64,000 nucleotides of DNA from Vampirovibrio chlorellavorus (GCA_903866275.1 CAIPMU010000011.1:310001-374000), one strand, 5' to 3'. Shown: positions 56,256-64,000, numbered from the stretch's first letter. Translations and numbers: made by a program. Notes: a model not told the origin generated them from the sequence alone.

Positions 56256-56828
56256 CTAAGCGGCTTCAGTCCGCCGGGCCAGCAAAAAGCCATTGGGCGT
56301 ATCCAGATCCGATGTCTCCCAAGCCGGTGAAACCGTGATGCGTTCAATGAAATCCGCCATCTGCTCCCGATGCGAGCGAGTGTTATCGGCCAACAAAACC
56401 GCACCGGCTGGCAGCATCTGCTCAGCATACGCCAGATACGCTACATATTCAGACTTCCGCGCATCCAGAAAAATAAAATCGTAGGATTGCCCCTGATCGC
56501 GCAATGAAGCCAGCACAGAGAGCGCATCACCGGACAACAGGGTAACAACTTCGCTCAATCGGGCCTCGCCCAGATGCTCAGCGGCTTGAGCCTGACGCGC
56601 TGTGGAAGCGTCAATGGTCGTGACATGTCCGTGATGGTGAGAAGCCGCCAGAGCCAAATGCAAGGTGGAATACCCAATCGAGGTCCCCACCTCCAGCATG
56701 CGCTGAAACCGGCCTAGGCGAGCCAGTAAATACAAAAAACGAGCATCCTCACGGGGCAAGGACCAGTTGGCCTTCAGCCGCGCTTCATCCATCTCCAGAC
56801 GCTCAATCACGGGGCTCAGAACGTTCAT
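56256..56828 (-). CDS. SAM-dependent O-methyltransferase (family 3-like)
   Basis: 190 aa. The start at 56828 is set by GGAGGAT 6 nt upstream and overlaps the hemD stop by 4 bp. Class I fold with MLEVGTSIGYSTLHLAL (SAM loop), TTIDAS, and YDFIFLDARKSEYVAYL with the metal-type Asp. This resembles the catechol/caffeoyl-CoA O-methyltransferase family, common in bacteria with unknown small-molecule substrates. Translational coupling to hemD suggests shared regulation but does not prove a tetrapyrrole role. Confidence 0.83.
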   Translation of the reverse strand: MNVLSPVIERLEMDEARLKANWSLPREDARFLYLLARLGRFQRMLEVGTSIGYSTLHLALAASHHHGHVTTIDASTARQAQAAEHLGEARLSEVVTLLSGDALSVLASLRDQGQSYDFIFLDARKSEYVAYLAYAEQMLPAGAVLLADNTRSHREQMADFIERITVSPAWETSDLDTPNGFLLARRTEAA

Positions 56829-57685
56829 CGCGGATCCTCCATCCAATAGCTACAAATTGCCTCAGCCAGGCCAGTCAGCGTGTGAGTCTCCGCCAGAATA
56901 TCGGCCCGCCCCAACAACTGGCAGGCAGCCTCCGTGGTTTTTGGGCCCAGGGAAGCAATTGCAAAATCAGATGACGACCGCCCAATAGGGCCTGTCAGAT
57001 TCACCCAGGCCTGAATAGCCGAAGGGCTGGTAAAGACCACCACATCCCAGGCTGCTTGAATCAGCGCCAGCTCCTCCGGGTTCAACTCGGATTTGAGCCG
57101 CGTTTCATAAACCACTATCGGTGTAACCCTGGCGCCAGCTGCCTGCAAAATATGGCTCAACGCTTGATGAGCCCGATTGCCGCAGGGCCACAAAATATGC
57201 AACCCCTGCACGGACATCTGCTCACAAAATGCCTTGGCCGCGATTTCAGCATGGTATTGAGGCGCCATATATGACACCGAAAATCCATAAGCAGCCACAC
57301 AAGCCGCCGTAGTCGGCCCAATCACGGCAATTTTCAAACGCTCAAACACAGCAGCATCGGTATGTTGGGAAAGTTGCCGAAAAAAAACGTGTACCGCATT
57401 TTTGCTCGTAAAAAACAACCAGTCCACACCCTGGCAAAAAGCTGCCAGACTGAATTCTGATTCGTCACCGAACCCCGTTGAATGACCGTCCGGAGCCGGT
57501 AAGCTCAAAATCGGGTGAATTTCTATCAGCGGGAGCCAGTGGACTTGAGCGCCGCACTGTTGTAAACGCTGCTGCAAGACATCCTCATCAAGTTGCGCTG
57601 CAGCCGCAATGTCTCGGGGACGGGTGATTAAAATCCGTTTACCCTGTAAGTCCTGACCACTTGGGGACAGGGAGACTTCTGACAC
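56825..57685 (-). CDS. hemD: Uroporphyrinogen-III synthase
   Basis: 286 aa from the GTG at 57685, chosen for the GGAGGAG 8 nt upstream; the frame is open to 57826 without a ribosome site. HemD inverts ring D and cyclises hydroxymethylbilane to uroporphyrinogen III. The family is poorly conserved. Recognisable parts are the start GKRILITRPRD, WLFFTSKNAVHVFF, AVIGPTTAACVAAYG, WDVVVFTSPSAIQAW, and IASLGPKTTEAACQL near the end. hemA and hemC lie 6 kb away on the same strand rather than adjacent. Confidence 0.9.
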   Translation of the reverse strand: MSEVSLSPSGQDLQGKRILITRPRDIAAAAQLDEDVLQQRLQQCGAQVHWLPLIEIHPILSLPAPDGHSTGFGDESEFSLAAFCQGVDWLFFTSKNAVHVFFRQLSQHTDAAVFERLKIAVIGPTTAACVAAYGFSVSYMAPQYHAEIAAKAFCEQMSVQGLHILWPCGNRAHQALSHILQAAGARVTPIVVYETRLKSELNPEELALIQAAWDVVVFTSPSAIQAWVNLTGPIGRSSSDFAIASLGPKTTEAACQLLGRADILAETHTLTGLAEAICSYWMEDPR

Positions 57686-57733
57686 CGTAAAAACTCCTCC
57701 AAACAAGGGGCCTGCAATCAACCCGAACCTCCC

Positions 57734-57739
57734 TATAAT
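57734..57739 (+). promoter_or_regulatory. -10 box of the 152-aa gene
   Basis: Consensus TATAAT 38 nt before the ATG at 57778; no convincing -35. Confidence 0.4.
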
Positions 57740-57777
57740 AGAAACAGAGACCGGCCAATGCAAGGAACACTTCCCGA

Positions 57778-58236
57778 ATGCAACAGCCTCAACTTGACCA
57801 TCAGCCACCCCTGCCATTTGGACCACCTCAGAAACACAGACAACAGGCAGCCTTACTGCTGGAAGCAGTGCTCAATGAAGCCATTGAGCCAAGGGTGGCC
57901 ATCAACCGCTGGCCTGAAAACCATGGGCTAGAGGACCCATCACTGGACTGCGCCTATCAAGTCTTGTGGCACTTTGAATCAGATGAAACACAACAAAAAA
58001 CCGAAATTTTTTACATGGATGCTCAACTGGAACTGATCCGCCAAGTGGCCAATGCCTTAAAAGCAAATCAGGATTTACCTGACCACATTCTATACACCTA
58101 TCTGAAACAAACGCCCGTCCGGTTTTACTACCCCAGATCATTCTGGGGTGCCAGTCTTCAGGCTGCCCAAACCCTGCTTCAAGAAAGTCTGCGCATCGTT
58201 ACCCGCGCCTGGGCACTGCTTCCCCAGCAACGCTAA
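57778..58236 (+). CDS. Hypothetical protein (152 aa)
   Basis: 152 aa, soluble, mixed alpha/beta by composition, with a Pro/Gln-rich first 20 residues. No recognised family. AAGGA precedes the ATG, a TATAAT lies 38 nt upstream, and a strong terminator closes it, so it is a real single-gene unit. It is divergent from hemD, with about 90 bp between starts. Confidence 0.7.
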   Translation: MQQPQLDHQPPLPFGPPQKHRQQAALLLEAVLNEAIEPRVAINRWPENHGLEDPSLDCAYQVLWHFESDETQQKTEIFYMDAQLELIRQVANALKANQDLPDHILYTYLKQTPVRFYYPRSFWGASLQAAQTLLQESLRIVTRAWALLPQQR

Positions 58237-58244
58237 GCGCGCAA

Positions 58245-58278
58245 CAAAAAAGTCCCCACTGTGTAGCAGGGACTTTTT
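58245..58278. terminator. Bidirectional rho-independent terminator
   Basis: AAAAAAGTCCC / GGGACTTTTT stem with a 12-nt loop, between the 152-aa gene and the convergent lipoprotein gene. Confidence 0.88.
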
Positions 58279-58313
58279 CTGTTTCGCTTTCTGATCAAAG
58301 GATCAGAGCACGA

Positions 58314-58610
58314 TTACTCTTTGCTGGTTTTTTCAGCAGCAGGTTTTTCTTCAGCGGCAGGAGCAGCTTCAGTGGTGCTGGTGGTTTCGGTGGTAGCAGC
58401 AGCGGGAGCAGCTTCAGTGGTGCTGGTGGTTTCAGTGGTAGCAGCAGCAGGAGCAGCTTCAGTGGTGCTAGCTTCAGGAGCAGCGGTGGTGGTCACTTCG
58501 GTGGTGCTGGTGGTTTCAGCAGCCGGCTCGCTGGATTTGCAACCAGCCAGGGACAAGGTGGTAGCAACGGCCAAACCCAACAGAGTGACAGTCAACAATT
58601 TAACTTTCAT
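58314..58610 (-). CDS. Small Ala/Thr-rich lipoprotein with tandem repeats
   Basis: 98 aa. Signal peptide with lipobox SLAGC; Cys24 would be lipidated. The mature chain is almost wholly Thr, Glu, Ala and Pro, with a 15-residue (45-bp) unit beginning STTEAAPAAATTETT repeated about 2.7 times. Disordered, acidic, probably periplasmic-facing or surface. AAGGAG precedes the ATG at a good distance. No domain recognised. Confidence 0.82.
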   Translation of the reverse strand: MKVKLLTVTLLGLAVATTLSLAGCKSSEPAAETTSTTEVTTTAAPEASTTEAAPAAATTETTSTTEAAPAAATTETTSTTEAAPAAEEKPAAEKTSKE

Positions 58611-58955
58611 AGTCTCTCCTTCAATAATATTTCAAACCAGAACTGTACAGAATCCGAAACAAATTTAACCGAAAAAAAACCAGTATCAAAGGTCTTTGCT
58701 TTCAGGATGGTTATGATCCACGAAAACGCACTGCCGCCCTTTTTTATCTGCCAAACTTCTGAAAAAGGACGCCTACCTTTCAACCAGCTCTCGATAAAAA
58801 TGTTCTCTCTCGGTGACTTGATAGATGGTGGGTATCAAGTTTTGAATTAAGCTGTATTAAACCCTAGGAGGTGTGCTTGGGTCAAGGATATGGTCATAAA
58901 TTTGAAGCCTCCCCCAACAATCTTTATATTTTGCTTATCAAATATCCATTAACCT
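58611..58955. other. Intergenic region with leader ORF before cutA
   Basis: 345 bp. Most is AT-rich and featureless. Near the end lie AGGAGGTG (58866-58873) and a 20-codon ORF (58890-58952) that stops 3 nt before the cutA ATG. No RNA gene recognised. Confidence 0.45.
58890..58952 (+). CDS. Candidate leader ORF (20 aa) coupled to cutA
   Basis: ATG, 20 codons, TAA, then CCT and the cutA ATG in the same frame. The product would be MVINLKPPPTIF followed by a hydrophobic tail. A perfect AGGAGGTG lies about 16 nt upstream of its ATG, farther than usual. cutA itself has no ribosome site, so re-initiation after this ORF could drive cutA. It may be chance. Confidence 0.3.
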   Translation: MVINLKPPPTIFIFCLSNIH

Positions 58956-59321
58956 ATGAAGGAGTTTACACTCTCCGTGTCAAAACAAGATTGGAAAACT
59001 GAAGCCTGCATCGCCTTGGTCACTTGCGGCAACAAAGACGAAGCAGAGCGCATTGCCAGCCATATTGTCAACGAGCGACTGGCCGCCTGCGTCAATGTAA
59101 TCGGCAGCAATGACACGCTGACATCTTTTTACAGATGGGAAGACAAACTCCAAAAAGAACCTGAAATTCTCTTAATGATCAAAACCACCCAGAGAGGCCT
59201 ACCCCAATTGGAAGCACGAATTCAGGCATTACATTCCTACAGCGTGCCCGAATTTATCGTGCTACCTGTCGTTTTTGGAGGGCAATCCTACTTGCGATGG
59301 ATCGCAGACAATGTGGGCTGA
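58956..59321 (+). CDS. cutA: CutA1 family protein
   Basis: 121 aa trimeric cytosolic protein linked to divalent-cation tolerance; its biochemical role is not settled. Family motifs: ALVTCGNKDEAERIASHIV, LAACVNVI, SFYRWEDKLQKEPE, and HSYSVPEFIVLPV near the end. It has an extra 15 residues at the N-terminus, so the true start could be internal. No Shine-Dalgarno at the ATG. Confidence 0.92.
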   Translation: MKEFTLSVSKQDWKTEACIALVTCGNKDEAERIASHIVNERLAACVNVIGSNDTLTSFYRWEDKLQKEPEILLMIKTTQRGLPQLEARIQALHSYSVPEFIVLPVVFGGQSYLRWIADNVG

Positions 59322-59476
59322 TCCCGTAAAACGTCTGGGCATCATGGGTTTCAAAAAGAGATCACAAAAGTCCTTGTCCCCAATTGCTTATTAAGGAATA
59401 ATAAGATAATTGGCGAACACTGCCTGAGGCATCGTCCATCAATGAACAAGCATTAGTTTTTTTGAGGTTAAGGATT

Positions 59477-60532
59477 GTGGGATTTTTTGATTTCTTTCGC
59501 AAAAACACCAATGACATGGGAATTGATCTGGGCACCGTAAACACTTTGGTCTGCACAACGACCAAAGGAGTCGTCCTGAGAGAACCCTCGGTGGTGGCCA
59601 TCGATTACAGCAAAAACCCGCCCGAAGTCATCGAAGTGGGACTCGCGGCCCGTGAAATGATTGGCCGGACACCGGGCAACATTCGCGCCACCCGTCCCCT
59701 GCGCGACGGCGTGATCGCCGAATTCGAATGGGCGGAAAAAATGCTGAAACGCTTTATTGAAAAAGTGAACGGCGGCAACGGCGCAGCCTTTGGGATGCGT
59801 CCGGGCCGGGTGGTCATTGGGATTCCCAGTGGCGTCACCGAAGTGGAACGTCGCGCGGTAGCGGATGCAGCCATGCAAACTGGCGCCAGCGTCGTCAATC
59901 TGGTGGATGAACCGATGGCCGCAGCCATTGGCGCAGGCATGCCTGTCGACAAACCCACGGGCTCCATGATCATCGACATTGGCGGTGGCACCACCGAAAT
60001 TGCCGTGGTCAGCTTAAAAGGTATCGTGGTTTCCAAAAGCTTGCGCACTGCGGGTGACGAGCTGAACGAAAACATTCAGGATCACCTGAAGCGCGTGCAT
60101 AACCTGTCGATCGGGGAACGCACCGCCGAAGAAATTAAAATCCGCATGGGTTCCGCCTTCCGCAATCAGGAAGAAGAAGAAATGGAAGTGCGCGGCCTGA
60201 ACCTGTTGAACGGCTTGCCGCATACCATTACCATTAACAGCACCGAAATCCGCGAGTGCCTGTTCCCCACCCTGATGGAAATCGTGGCTGGCGTCAAAAA
60301 CACGCTGGAAATGACTCCGCCGGAATTGGCCGCAGATATCGTGGATCGCGGGATTGTGCTGGCCGGTGGCGGCGCTCTGCTGGCGGGCATGGATGAACTA
60401 ATCGCCAAGGAAGTAGACGTCCCGGTGCATATCGCCAACGACCCCCTGTCGTGCGTGGTGCTGGGTACCGAAAAAATGCTTAATGACCCCATCTACCAAT
60501 CCATCCTGGACGCAACCGAGTTCCGGGGATAG
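59477..60532 (+). CDS. mreB: Rod-shape-determining actin MreB
   Basis: 351 aa from the GTG at 59477, which gives MGFFDFFRKN and has TAAGGA upstream. Actin-fold motifs: MGIDLGTVNTLVCT (phosphate 1), DEPMAAAIGAGMP, SMIIDIGGGTTEIAVVSL (phosphate 2) and IVLAGGGALLAGMDELI (adenosine). It forms membrane-bound filaments that guide side-wall synthesis, so a rod or curved cell is expected. mreC and mreD do not follow; the next gene is a trmL-like methyltransferase. Confidence 0.96.
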   Translation: MGFFDFFRKNTNDMGIDLGTVNTLVCTTTKGVVLREPSVVAIDYSKNPPEVIEVGLAAREMIGRTPGNIRATRPLRDGVIAEFEWAEKMLKRFIEKVNGGNGAAFGMRPGRVVIGIPSGVTEVERRAVADAAMQTGASVVNLVDEPMAAAIGAGMPVDKPTGSMIIDIGGGTTEIAVVSLKGIVVSKSLRTAGDELNENIQDHLKRVHNLSIGERTAEEIKIRMGSAFRNQEEEEMEVRGLNLLNGLPHTITINSTEIRECLFPTLMEIVAGVKNTLEMTPPELAADIVDRGIVLAGGGALLAGMDELIAKEVDVPVHIANDPLSCVVLGTEKMLNDPIYQSILDATEFRG

Positions 60533-61010
60533 GATCTTTCTCAAGGATAATCCTGGGCTGGCCGTTGTTTTGGTCGAGCCCCGGATTCCGCAGAACACGG
60601 GCAACATTGCCCGTCTTTGCGCGTGTACAGGGGCAGATTTATTTTTAGTCGGCAGTCTGGGGTTCAAGATTGGCGACAAATATCTGGAGCGGGCGGGCAT
60701 GGACTATCTCGATGACATTCCCATTCACCATGTGCCCGATATTCAGGATGTGATGGCAGCGAAACCGGGCTGGACGCCTTACTATGTCAGCACCAAGGCT
60801 AAGAACAATTATACCGATATTGCCTACCCGCAAAACGCCCTGTTGGTCTTTGGCAGCGAAAGCCACGGTTTGCCCGCCTGGGTGGTGGAAGAAAACCCGG
60901 AAACCAGCATTCGCATTCCCATGCGCCCCGAAGCCCGCAGTCTAAATCTGGCCAATTCGGTTTCGATTGTGCTATACGAGGCCATTCGTCAACGTCTGCT
61001 CGCGCCATGA
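60483..61010 (+). CDS. trmL: tRNA (cytidine/uridine-2'-O)-methyltransferase TrmL
   Basis: 175 aa SPOUT-knot methyltransferase acting on the wobble ribose of certain tRNA-Leu in E. coli. Motifs: VEPRIPQNTGNIARLCACTG, LVFGSESHGLP and RSLNLANSVSIVLYEAIRQ. The only ATG lies inside mreB (50-bp overlap). The family normally begins near LAVVLVEP, so the first 25 residues may be an extension, or translation may start at a non-ATG codon near 60558. Overlaps the next gene by 4 bp. Confidence 0.92.
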   Translation: MTPSTNPSWTQPSSGDRIFLKDNPGLAVVLVEPRIPQNTGNIARLCACTGADLFLVGSLGFKIGDKYLERAGMDYLDDIPIHHVPDIQDVMAAKPGWTPYYVSTKAKNNYTDIAYPQNALLVFGSESHGLPAWVVEENPETSIRIPMRPEARSLNLANSVSIVLYEAIRQRLLAP

Positions 61011-61912
61011 ACGCTCGACATTTCCTTACGAACAAAGTCTCGCGCGGCGTGATGACCGGCATTGCCTTGCTTGCCCTGGGATTTCTGGTAATTGAGAACG
61101 CACCCGCCGGACGGGTGCTGAATGACGCACTGGTCACGCACCCCTTTGGGCATCACATCTGGCAAGAAGTCCTGATGCAAAACGTGGGGCCGGACGGGGC
61201 AGTGGACTTGGCTCATTTAAGGGCCTATCCCCGGCGACTGAATGAGTATCTGGGGCAACTGGAGAGCGCCTCGCCCGAAAATGACCCCAAAGCCTTCCCC
61301 ACACGGGAAGACCAGACCGCCTACTGGATCAACGCACAAAATGCCATCGCCTTACGCCTGATCCTGAACCGCTATCCCGTCTCAACCATCACTGACGTGA
61401 ACGAGCTGGAAACCAGCAAGCACTACAAGCTCGGCGGCAAGCGTTACAACCTGCCACAAATTCGAGCCAAGGCCATCGCCTCCAGCCCCGGACTGCCCAT
61501 TCTCTTCACCCTGACCGATTACAGCATGAGCGCACCGCCTATTGCGGCCCGAGCTTATGAGGGCAAAGCGCTGAAGGGGCTCAGTTTACAGGCCCGGAAA
61601 AATACACTGGCCAGCCCCAGCCTGATTCAATTCCAGCGCTTGCCCAACGGGTGCGTGGTCACCCGAATCAGCCCATTTTTCAGGTCACTGGAGGCCGCCC
61701 TGTTCACACCATCCATCGCCAACGAGGAAGATCAGGACGCTCTCAGTGAAACCAAGACCCCCAGGGAAGATCGCCCTATGAGTTGGCCGGAGTTATTGCG
61801 TTCATGGGCACCGCCCTCGCTCTATGCCGATTTAGGCAAGCCCTGCTCTCAAACCATGGAACCCTTGCCCGCCCAACCCACCTTGCGCCAGCTTCAATTG
61901 CTGCGAAGCTGA
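61007..61912 (+). CDS. DUF547 protein, membrane-anchored or exported
   Basis: 301 aa. The N-terminal hydrophobic segment (about 14-32: GVMTGIALLALGFLVI) is a signal anchor. The DUF547 region follows: HIWQEVLMQNV, then AYWINAQNAIALRLILNRYP and the SITDVNELETSKHY stretch. The domain is widespread, cysteine-protease-like in some analyses, and functionally undefined. A polar C-terminal part of about 70 residues is specific to this protein. Coupled to trmL by ATGA overlap. Confidence 0.82.
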   Translation: MNARHFLTNKVSRGVMTGIALLALGFLVIENAPAGRVLNDALVTHPFGHHIWQEVLMQNVGPDGAVDLAHLRAYPRRLNEYLGQLESASPENDPKAFPTREDQTAYWINAQNAIALRLILNRYPVSTITDVNELETSKHYKLGGKRYNLPQIRAKAIASSPGLPILFTLTDYSMSAPPIAARAYEGKALKGLSLQARKNTLASPSLIQFQRLPNGCVVTRISPFFRSLEAALFTPSIANEEDQDALSETKTPREDRPMSWPELLRSWAPPSLYADLGKPCSQTMEPLPAQPTLRQLQLLRS

Positions 61913-61914
61913 GC

Positions 61915-61943
61915 TTGCGGGTGCCGCACGTTGCTTTTATAAT
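61915..61943 (+). promoter_or_regulatory. Sigma-70-type promoter of the Crp/Fnr gene
   Basis: TTGCGG (61915-61920), 17-bp spacer, TATAAT (61938-61943). It starts 3 bp after the DUF547 stop; predicted leader about 80 nt. Confidence 0.7.
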
Positions 61944-62028
61944 GACTGTAAAAACTCTATCTTTGTGATCACTGGCTCAACTGTAACGCTCCATTCCCAC
62001 GCAGAATAACCCCCTGAGGCGAGACCCC

Positions 62029-62772
62029 TTGGCCCTATCGCTGGACAATAAAAACGACTTGCTCCCCCGTTTTCGCAAGATTCCCCTGTTTGAGAGCCTG
62101 AGCGATCAGGATCTGATCAGCATTTCCGGGTATTTCTACGAGGCCAACTACGACAAGGAAACCGTCATCTTTTACGAGCGGGACCTGCCCAGCGAGACCG
62201 GTTCCAAAATCTATTTCGTGATGAAGGGCTGTATCAAGCTGGTCAAGTACTCCAGCGACGGGGAAAGCACCATCGTTCGCCTGTCTTCAGTGGGCGAGTT
62301 TTTTGGAGTCACGGGCGCGCTGACCAACAAGCCCATGCCCTATTCCGCTGAAGCCCTCAGCGAAACTACTGTGCTCTACATCGAGAAAAACAATTTTATC
62401 CGCGTGGTGGAACGCTTCCCGCAAGTGGCGCTGGGCATGGTGACTGCTCTGGGGGAAGTTCTCTGGTTCAACTACGAAACCCACAATCAGGTGGTCAAAA
62501 AGACAGACGCTCGCGTCTCCAAAATTTTGCTTTACCACTACAAACGGGATGGCCATTTGGAAACACCCGAAGGCAAATTGCTCAACATTCATCTGCCCCA
62601 CGATTACATTGCCAGCATGACTGGCATTGCTTACGAAGAATCCGTGCGCATCATCAGCCGACTGAAAAAATCGCATGAGTGCATCAACTACCTGCGCGGC
62701 GGCAAAATCGTGATCACCGATCTCGACAAGCTCTCCGAAATTGCCCAAGCCGAAGACGCCTGCTGCTTTTAA
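62029..62772 (+). CDS. Crp/Fnr-family transcriptional regulator
   Basis: 247 aa from a TTG preceded by GAGGCGAG. N-terminal cyclic-nucleotide-binding fold (about 18-130: FRKIPLFESLSDQDLISISG, GEFFGVTGALTN), dimer helix (131-155), and C-terminal winged helix (LPHDYIASMTGIAYEESVRI, ISRLKKSHECI). The Cys cluster of Fnr is absent, so an oxygen-sensing iron-sulfur role is unlikely. Ligand and regulon unknown. It has its own promoter and is convergent with hemC. Confidence 0.9.
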   Translation: MALSLDNKNDLLPRFRKIPLFESLSDQDLISISGYFYEANYDKETVIFYERDLPSETGSKIYFVMKGCIKLVKYSSDGESTIVRLSSVGEFFGVTGALTNKPMPYSAEALSETTVLYIEKNNFIRVVERFPQVALGMVTALGEVLWFNYETHNQVVKKTDARVSKILLYHYKRDGHLETPEGKLLNIHLPHDYIASMTGIAYEESVRIISRLKKSHECINYLRGGKIVITDLDKLSEIAQAEDACCF

Positions 62773-62833
62773 ATCAGGCAGTCTGACTTCAGGCGACTTC
62801 ATCCTGCATAACAGTCCTCTTTCCGGACTCCGG

Positions 62834-63787
62834 TTAGGGCGCACTCACCGGGGTATGCTTTCGGATGGCTTGCAAGATCTCACGCGCACCCTGATCCAGG
62901 AGCAATGCCGCCAAAGCCCGCCCGGATTCGGCGGGTTGTTCAAAATCCACGGGCATGTGGGCGTAAATGGCTTCGCGCCCATCCACCGAAAGCACCACGC
63001 CTTTCATCTCACAAGCGTCCTCGGTGATGCGACAATAGGCCCCCAAAGGCAACTGACAGCCACCAGCCAACGCAGTGAGAACGGCGCGTTCCGCCTCGCG
63101 GGCGATTTCCACATCTTTAATGCACAGGGGTTCAATCAGGGCGAGCACCCGATCATCAGATTCGCGGTACTCCACCCCCAAAATGCCCTGGGCCACGGCG
63201 GGAATGGTCTCTTCCCAGGGGTCAAAGTACTGGGTAATCCGCTCTTCCCAACCCAGCCGGTGCACCCCGGCGGCGGCCAGAATGATGGCATCATAAGGCC
63301 CGTCCTGCAGCTTGCGGTAACGGGTGAGCAAGTTGCCCCGAATGACCTCAAAGTTCAAATCGGATCGCAGACGACGCAACTGGGCTTCCCGACGGAGCGA
63401 TGACGTGCCGATAATAGCCCCCGGCGGCAATTCCATAAACGACTGATCGGTCTTGCCCAGCATCACATCGCGAGGATCTTCCCGATCGCCAAAAGAAAGC
63501 AACGCTAGTTCGGGCGGCAACTCACCCGGCATGTCTTTCATGCTGTGCACGGCCAGATCTATATCCCCAGCCAGTAGAGCCACTTCAAGCTCTTTGACAA
63601 ACAGACCCTTGTCTCCGGCTTTGGAGAGGGCTTTATCCAGGATTAAATCGCCCTGAGTCTTGAAGGTGCGAATTTCCAGTTGAAGACCCGGCCAGCGCTG
63701 CTTGAGGGCATCGGCCACCATGTGAGTCTGTGCCAGTGCCAGCGCGCTGTCTCGGCTACCCAGCCGCAATCGATTTGGAGCGTTCAT
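62834..63787 (-). CDS. hemC: Porphobilinogen deaminase (hydroxymethylbilane synthase)
   Basis: 317 aa. It links four porphobilinogens into hydroxymethylbilane for HemD. Motifs: RLGSRDSALALAQTHMVADAL, HSMKDMPGELP with catalytic Asp85, GTSSLRREAQLRRLR, and the dipyrromethane-cofactor Cys244 (TALAGGCQLPLGAYC). AGGAT lies 8 nt before the ATG. It follows hemA by 12 bp in one operon. Confidence 0.96.
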   Translation of the reverse strand: MNAPNRLRLGSRDSALALAQTHMVADALKQRWPGLQLEIRTFKTQGDLILDKALSKAGDKGLFVKELEVALLAGDIDLAVHSMKDMPGELPPELALLSFGDREDPRDVMLGKTDQSFMELPPGAIIGTSSLRREAQLRRLRSDLNFEVIRGNLLTRYRKLQDGPYDAIILAAAGVHRLGWEERITQYFDPWEETIPAVAQGILGVEYRESDDRVLALIEPLCIKDVEIAREAERAVLTALAGGCQLPLGAYCRITEDACEMKGVVLSVDGREAIYAHMPVDFEQPAESGRALAALLLDQGAREILQAIRKHTPVSAP

Positions 63788-63799
63788 ACAATAAAATCC

Positions 63800-64000
63800 T
63801 TACGCGGACGCTGTGGTCGTCCCGTCCCGCCGGGCCTTTTGGGCGGCCTTGCAGGCCTCCGGGGCGCTCTCGGTGGCGGGATCAATATTAAACAGATGAC
63901 TGAGGACTGAAACTTGCAGGGAAATATGCTGCGGGCTGCGCGCATTTTTTAGGCGCACCGTGGGGTCGTGTAAAATCTTGCGGATCAGGTTCTTGGAGAT
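63800..64000 (-). CDS. hemA: Glutamyl-tRNA reductase, 3' end
   Basis: The last 66 codons only; the gene continues beyond the window. The piece reads ISKNLIRKILHDPTVRLKNA, then a helix with LSHLFNIDP and a Cys/Lys/Arg-rich tail. This fits the C-terminal dimerisation domain of HemA, which reduces Glu-tRNA to glutamate semialdehyde, the first step of C5 tetrapyrrole synthesis. The tail after LFNID is longer than usual. The hemC neighbour supports the call. Confidence 0.8.
   Translation of the reverse strand: MSKNLIRKILHDPTVRLKNARSPQHISLQVSVLSHLFNIDPATESAPEACKAAQKARRDGTTTASA

Overview
Chromosomal segment (64 kb, moderately GC-rich) from a non-photosynthetic, Gram-negative-type bacterium, most likely of the Vampirovibrionia/Melainabacteria branch beside the Cyanobacteria. 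The best clue is the SLH + coiled-coil + beta-barrel porin at 53301-55118, the outer-membrane porin type of Cyanobacteria and their relatives. System II cytochrome c biogenesis (CcsA/Ccs1), ThyX-type thymidylate synthesis and the MEP isoprenoid pathway agree with this. The assignment is inference; no rRNA lies in the window. I saw no tRNA, rRNA, CRISPR array, prophage or insertion sequence. The region is mostly housekeeping genes in short operons on both strands, with hypothetical genes between them.

Layout. 1-5.7 kb: rsmA (partial)-ispE, a REPIN-like repeat, a glycosyltransferase, and a histidine kinase/NarL-type regulator pair. 5.8-10 kb: a small membrane protein, an unusual double-length malic enzyme and leuB. 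10-16 kb: a small unknown protein, an ankyrin protein, a nucleoside transporter and folC. 16-21.6 kb: an unknown protein coupled to dcd and tyrA, an XRE regulator, and a TPR protein with a metalloprotease-like domain that has lost key histidines. 21.7-32 kb: leuS, rsmH, an adenine-deaminase-like gene coupled to a RibD_C reductase, thyX, a TPR/Asn-Met-rich secreted protein, pdxJ, an M23 peptidase and a J-domain membrane protein. 32-42.7 kb: a GT9 glycosyltransferase, pilC/pilB, prmC, dnaK, comEC and ndk. 42.7-50 kb: a TPR protein, ccsA/ccs1, a second J-domain protein, a prepilin and a STAS protein. 50-58.6 kb: alaS, the porin, an NrtR-like regulator, an O-methyltransferase/hemD pair and a repeat-rich lipoprotein. 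58.9-64 kb: cutA, mreB-trmL-DUF547, a Crp/Fnr regulator, and hemC with the 3' end of hemA.

Themes. Type IV pilus and DNA-uptake genes (pilB, pilC, a prepilin, comEC) are spread over three loci. Tetrapyrrole genes (hemA-hemC, hemD) sit near the right end; heme would feed the c-type cytochromes matured by CcsA/Ccs1. Nucleotide genes recur (dcd, thyX, ndk, a CNT transporter, an adenine-deaminase-like enzyme). Several genes have a -10-like box 5-6 nt before the start codon and no Shine-Dalgarno, suggesting leaderless mRNAs.

The most unusual object is the malic enzyme at 6086-8620. Two full malic-enzyme units are fused in one chain. The first keeps the catalytic Tyr but has lost two Asp of the metal/acid site; the second keeps those Asp but has lost the Tyr. 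One composite active site in a pseudo-dimer is the simplest reading.
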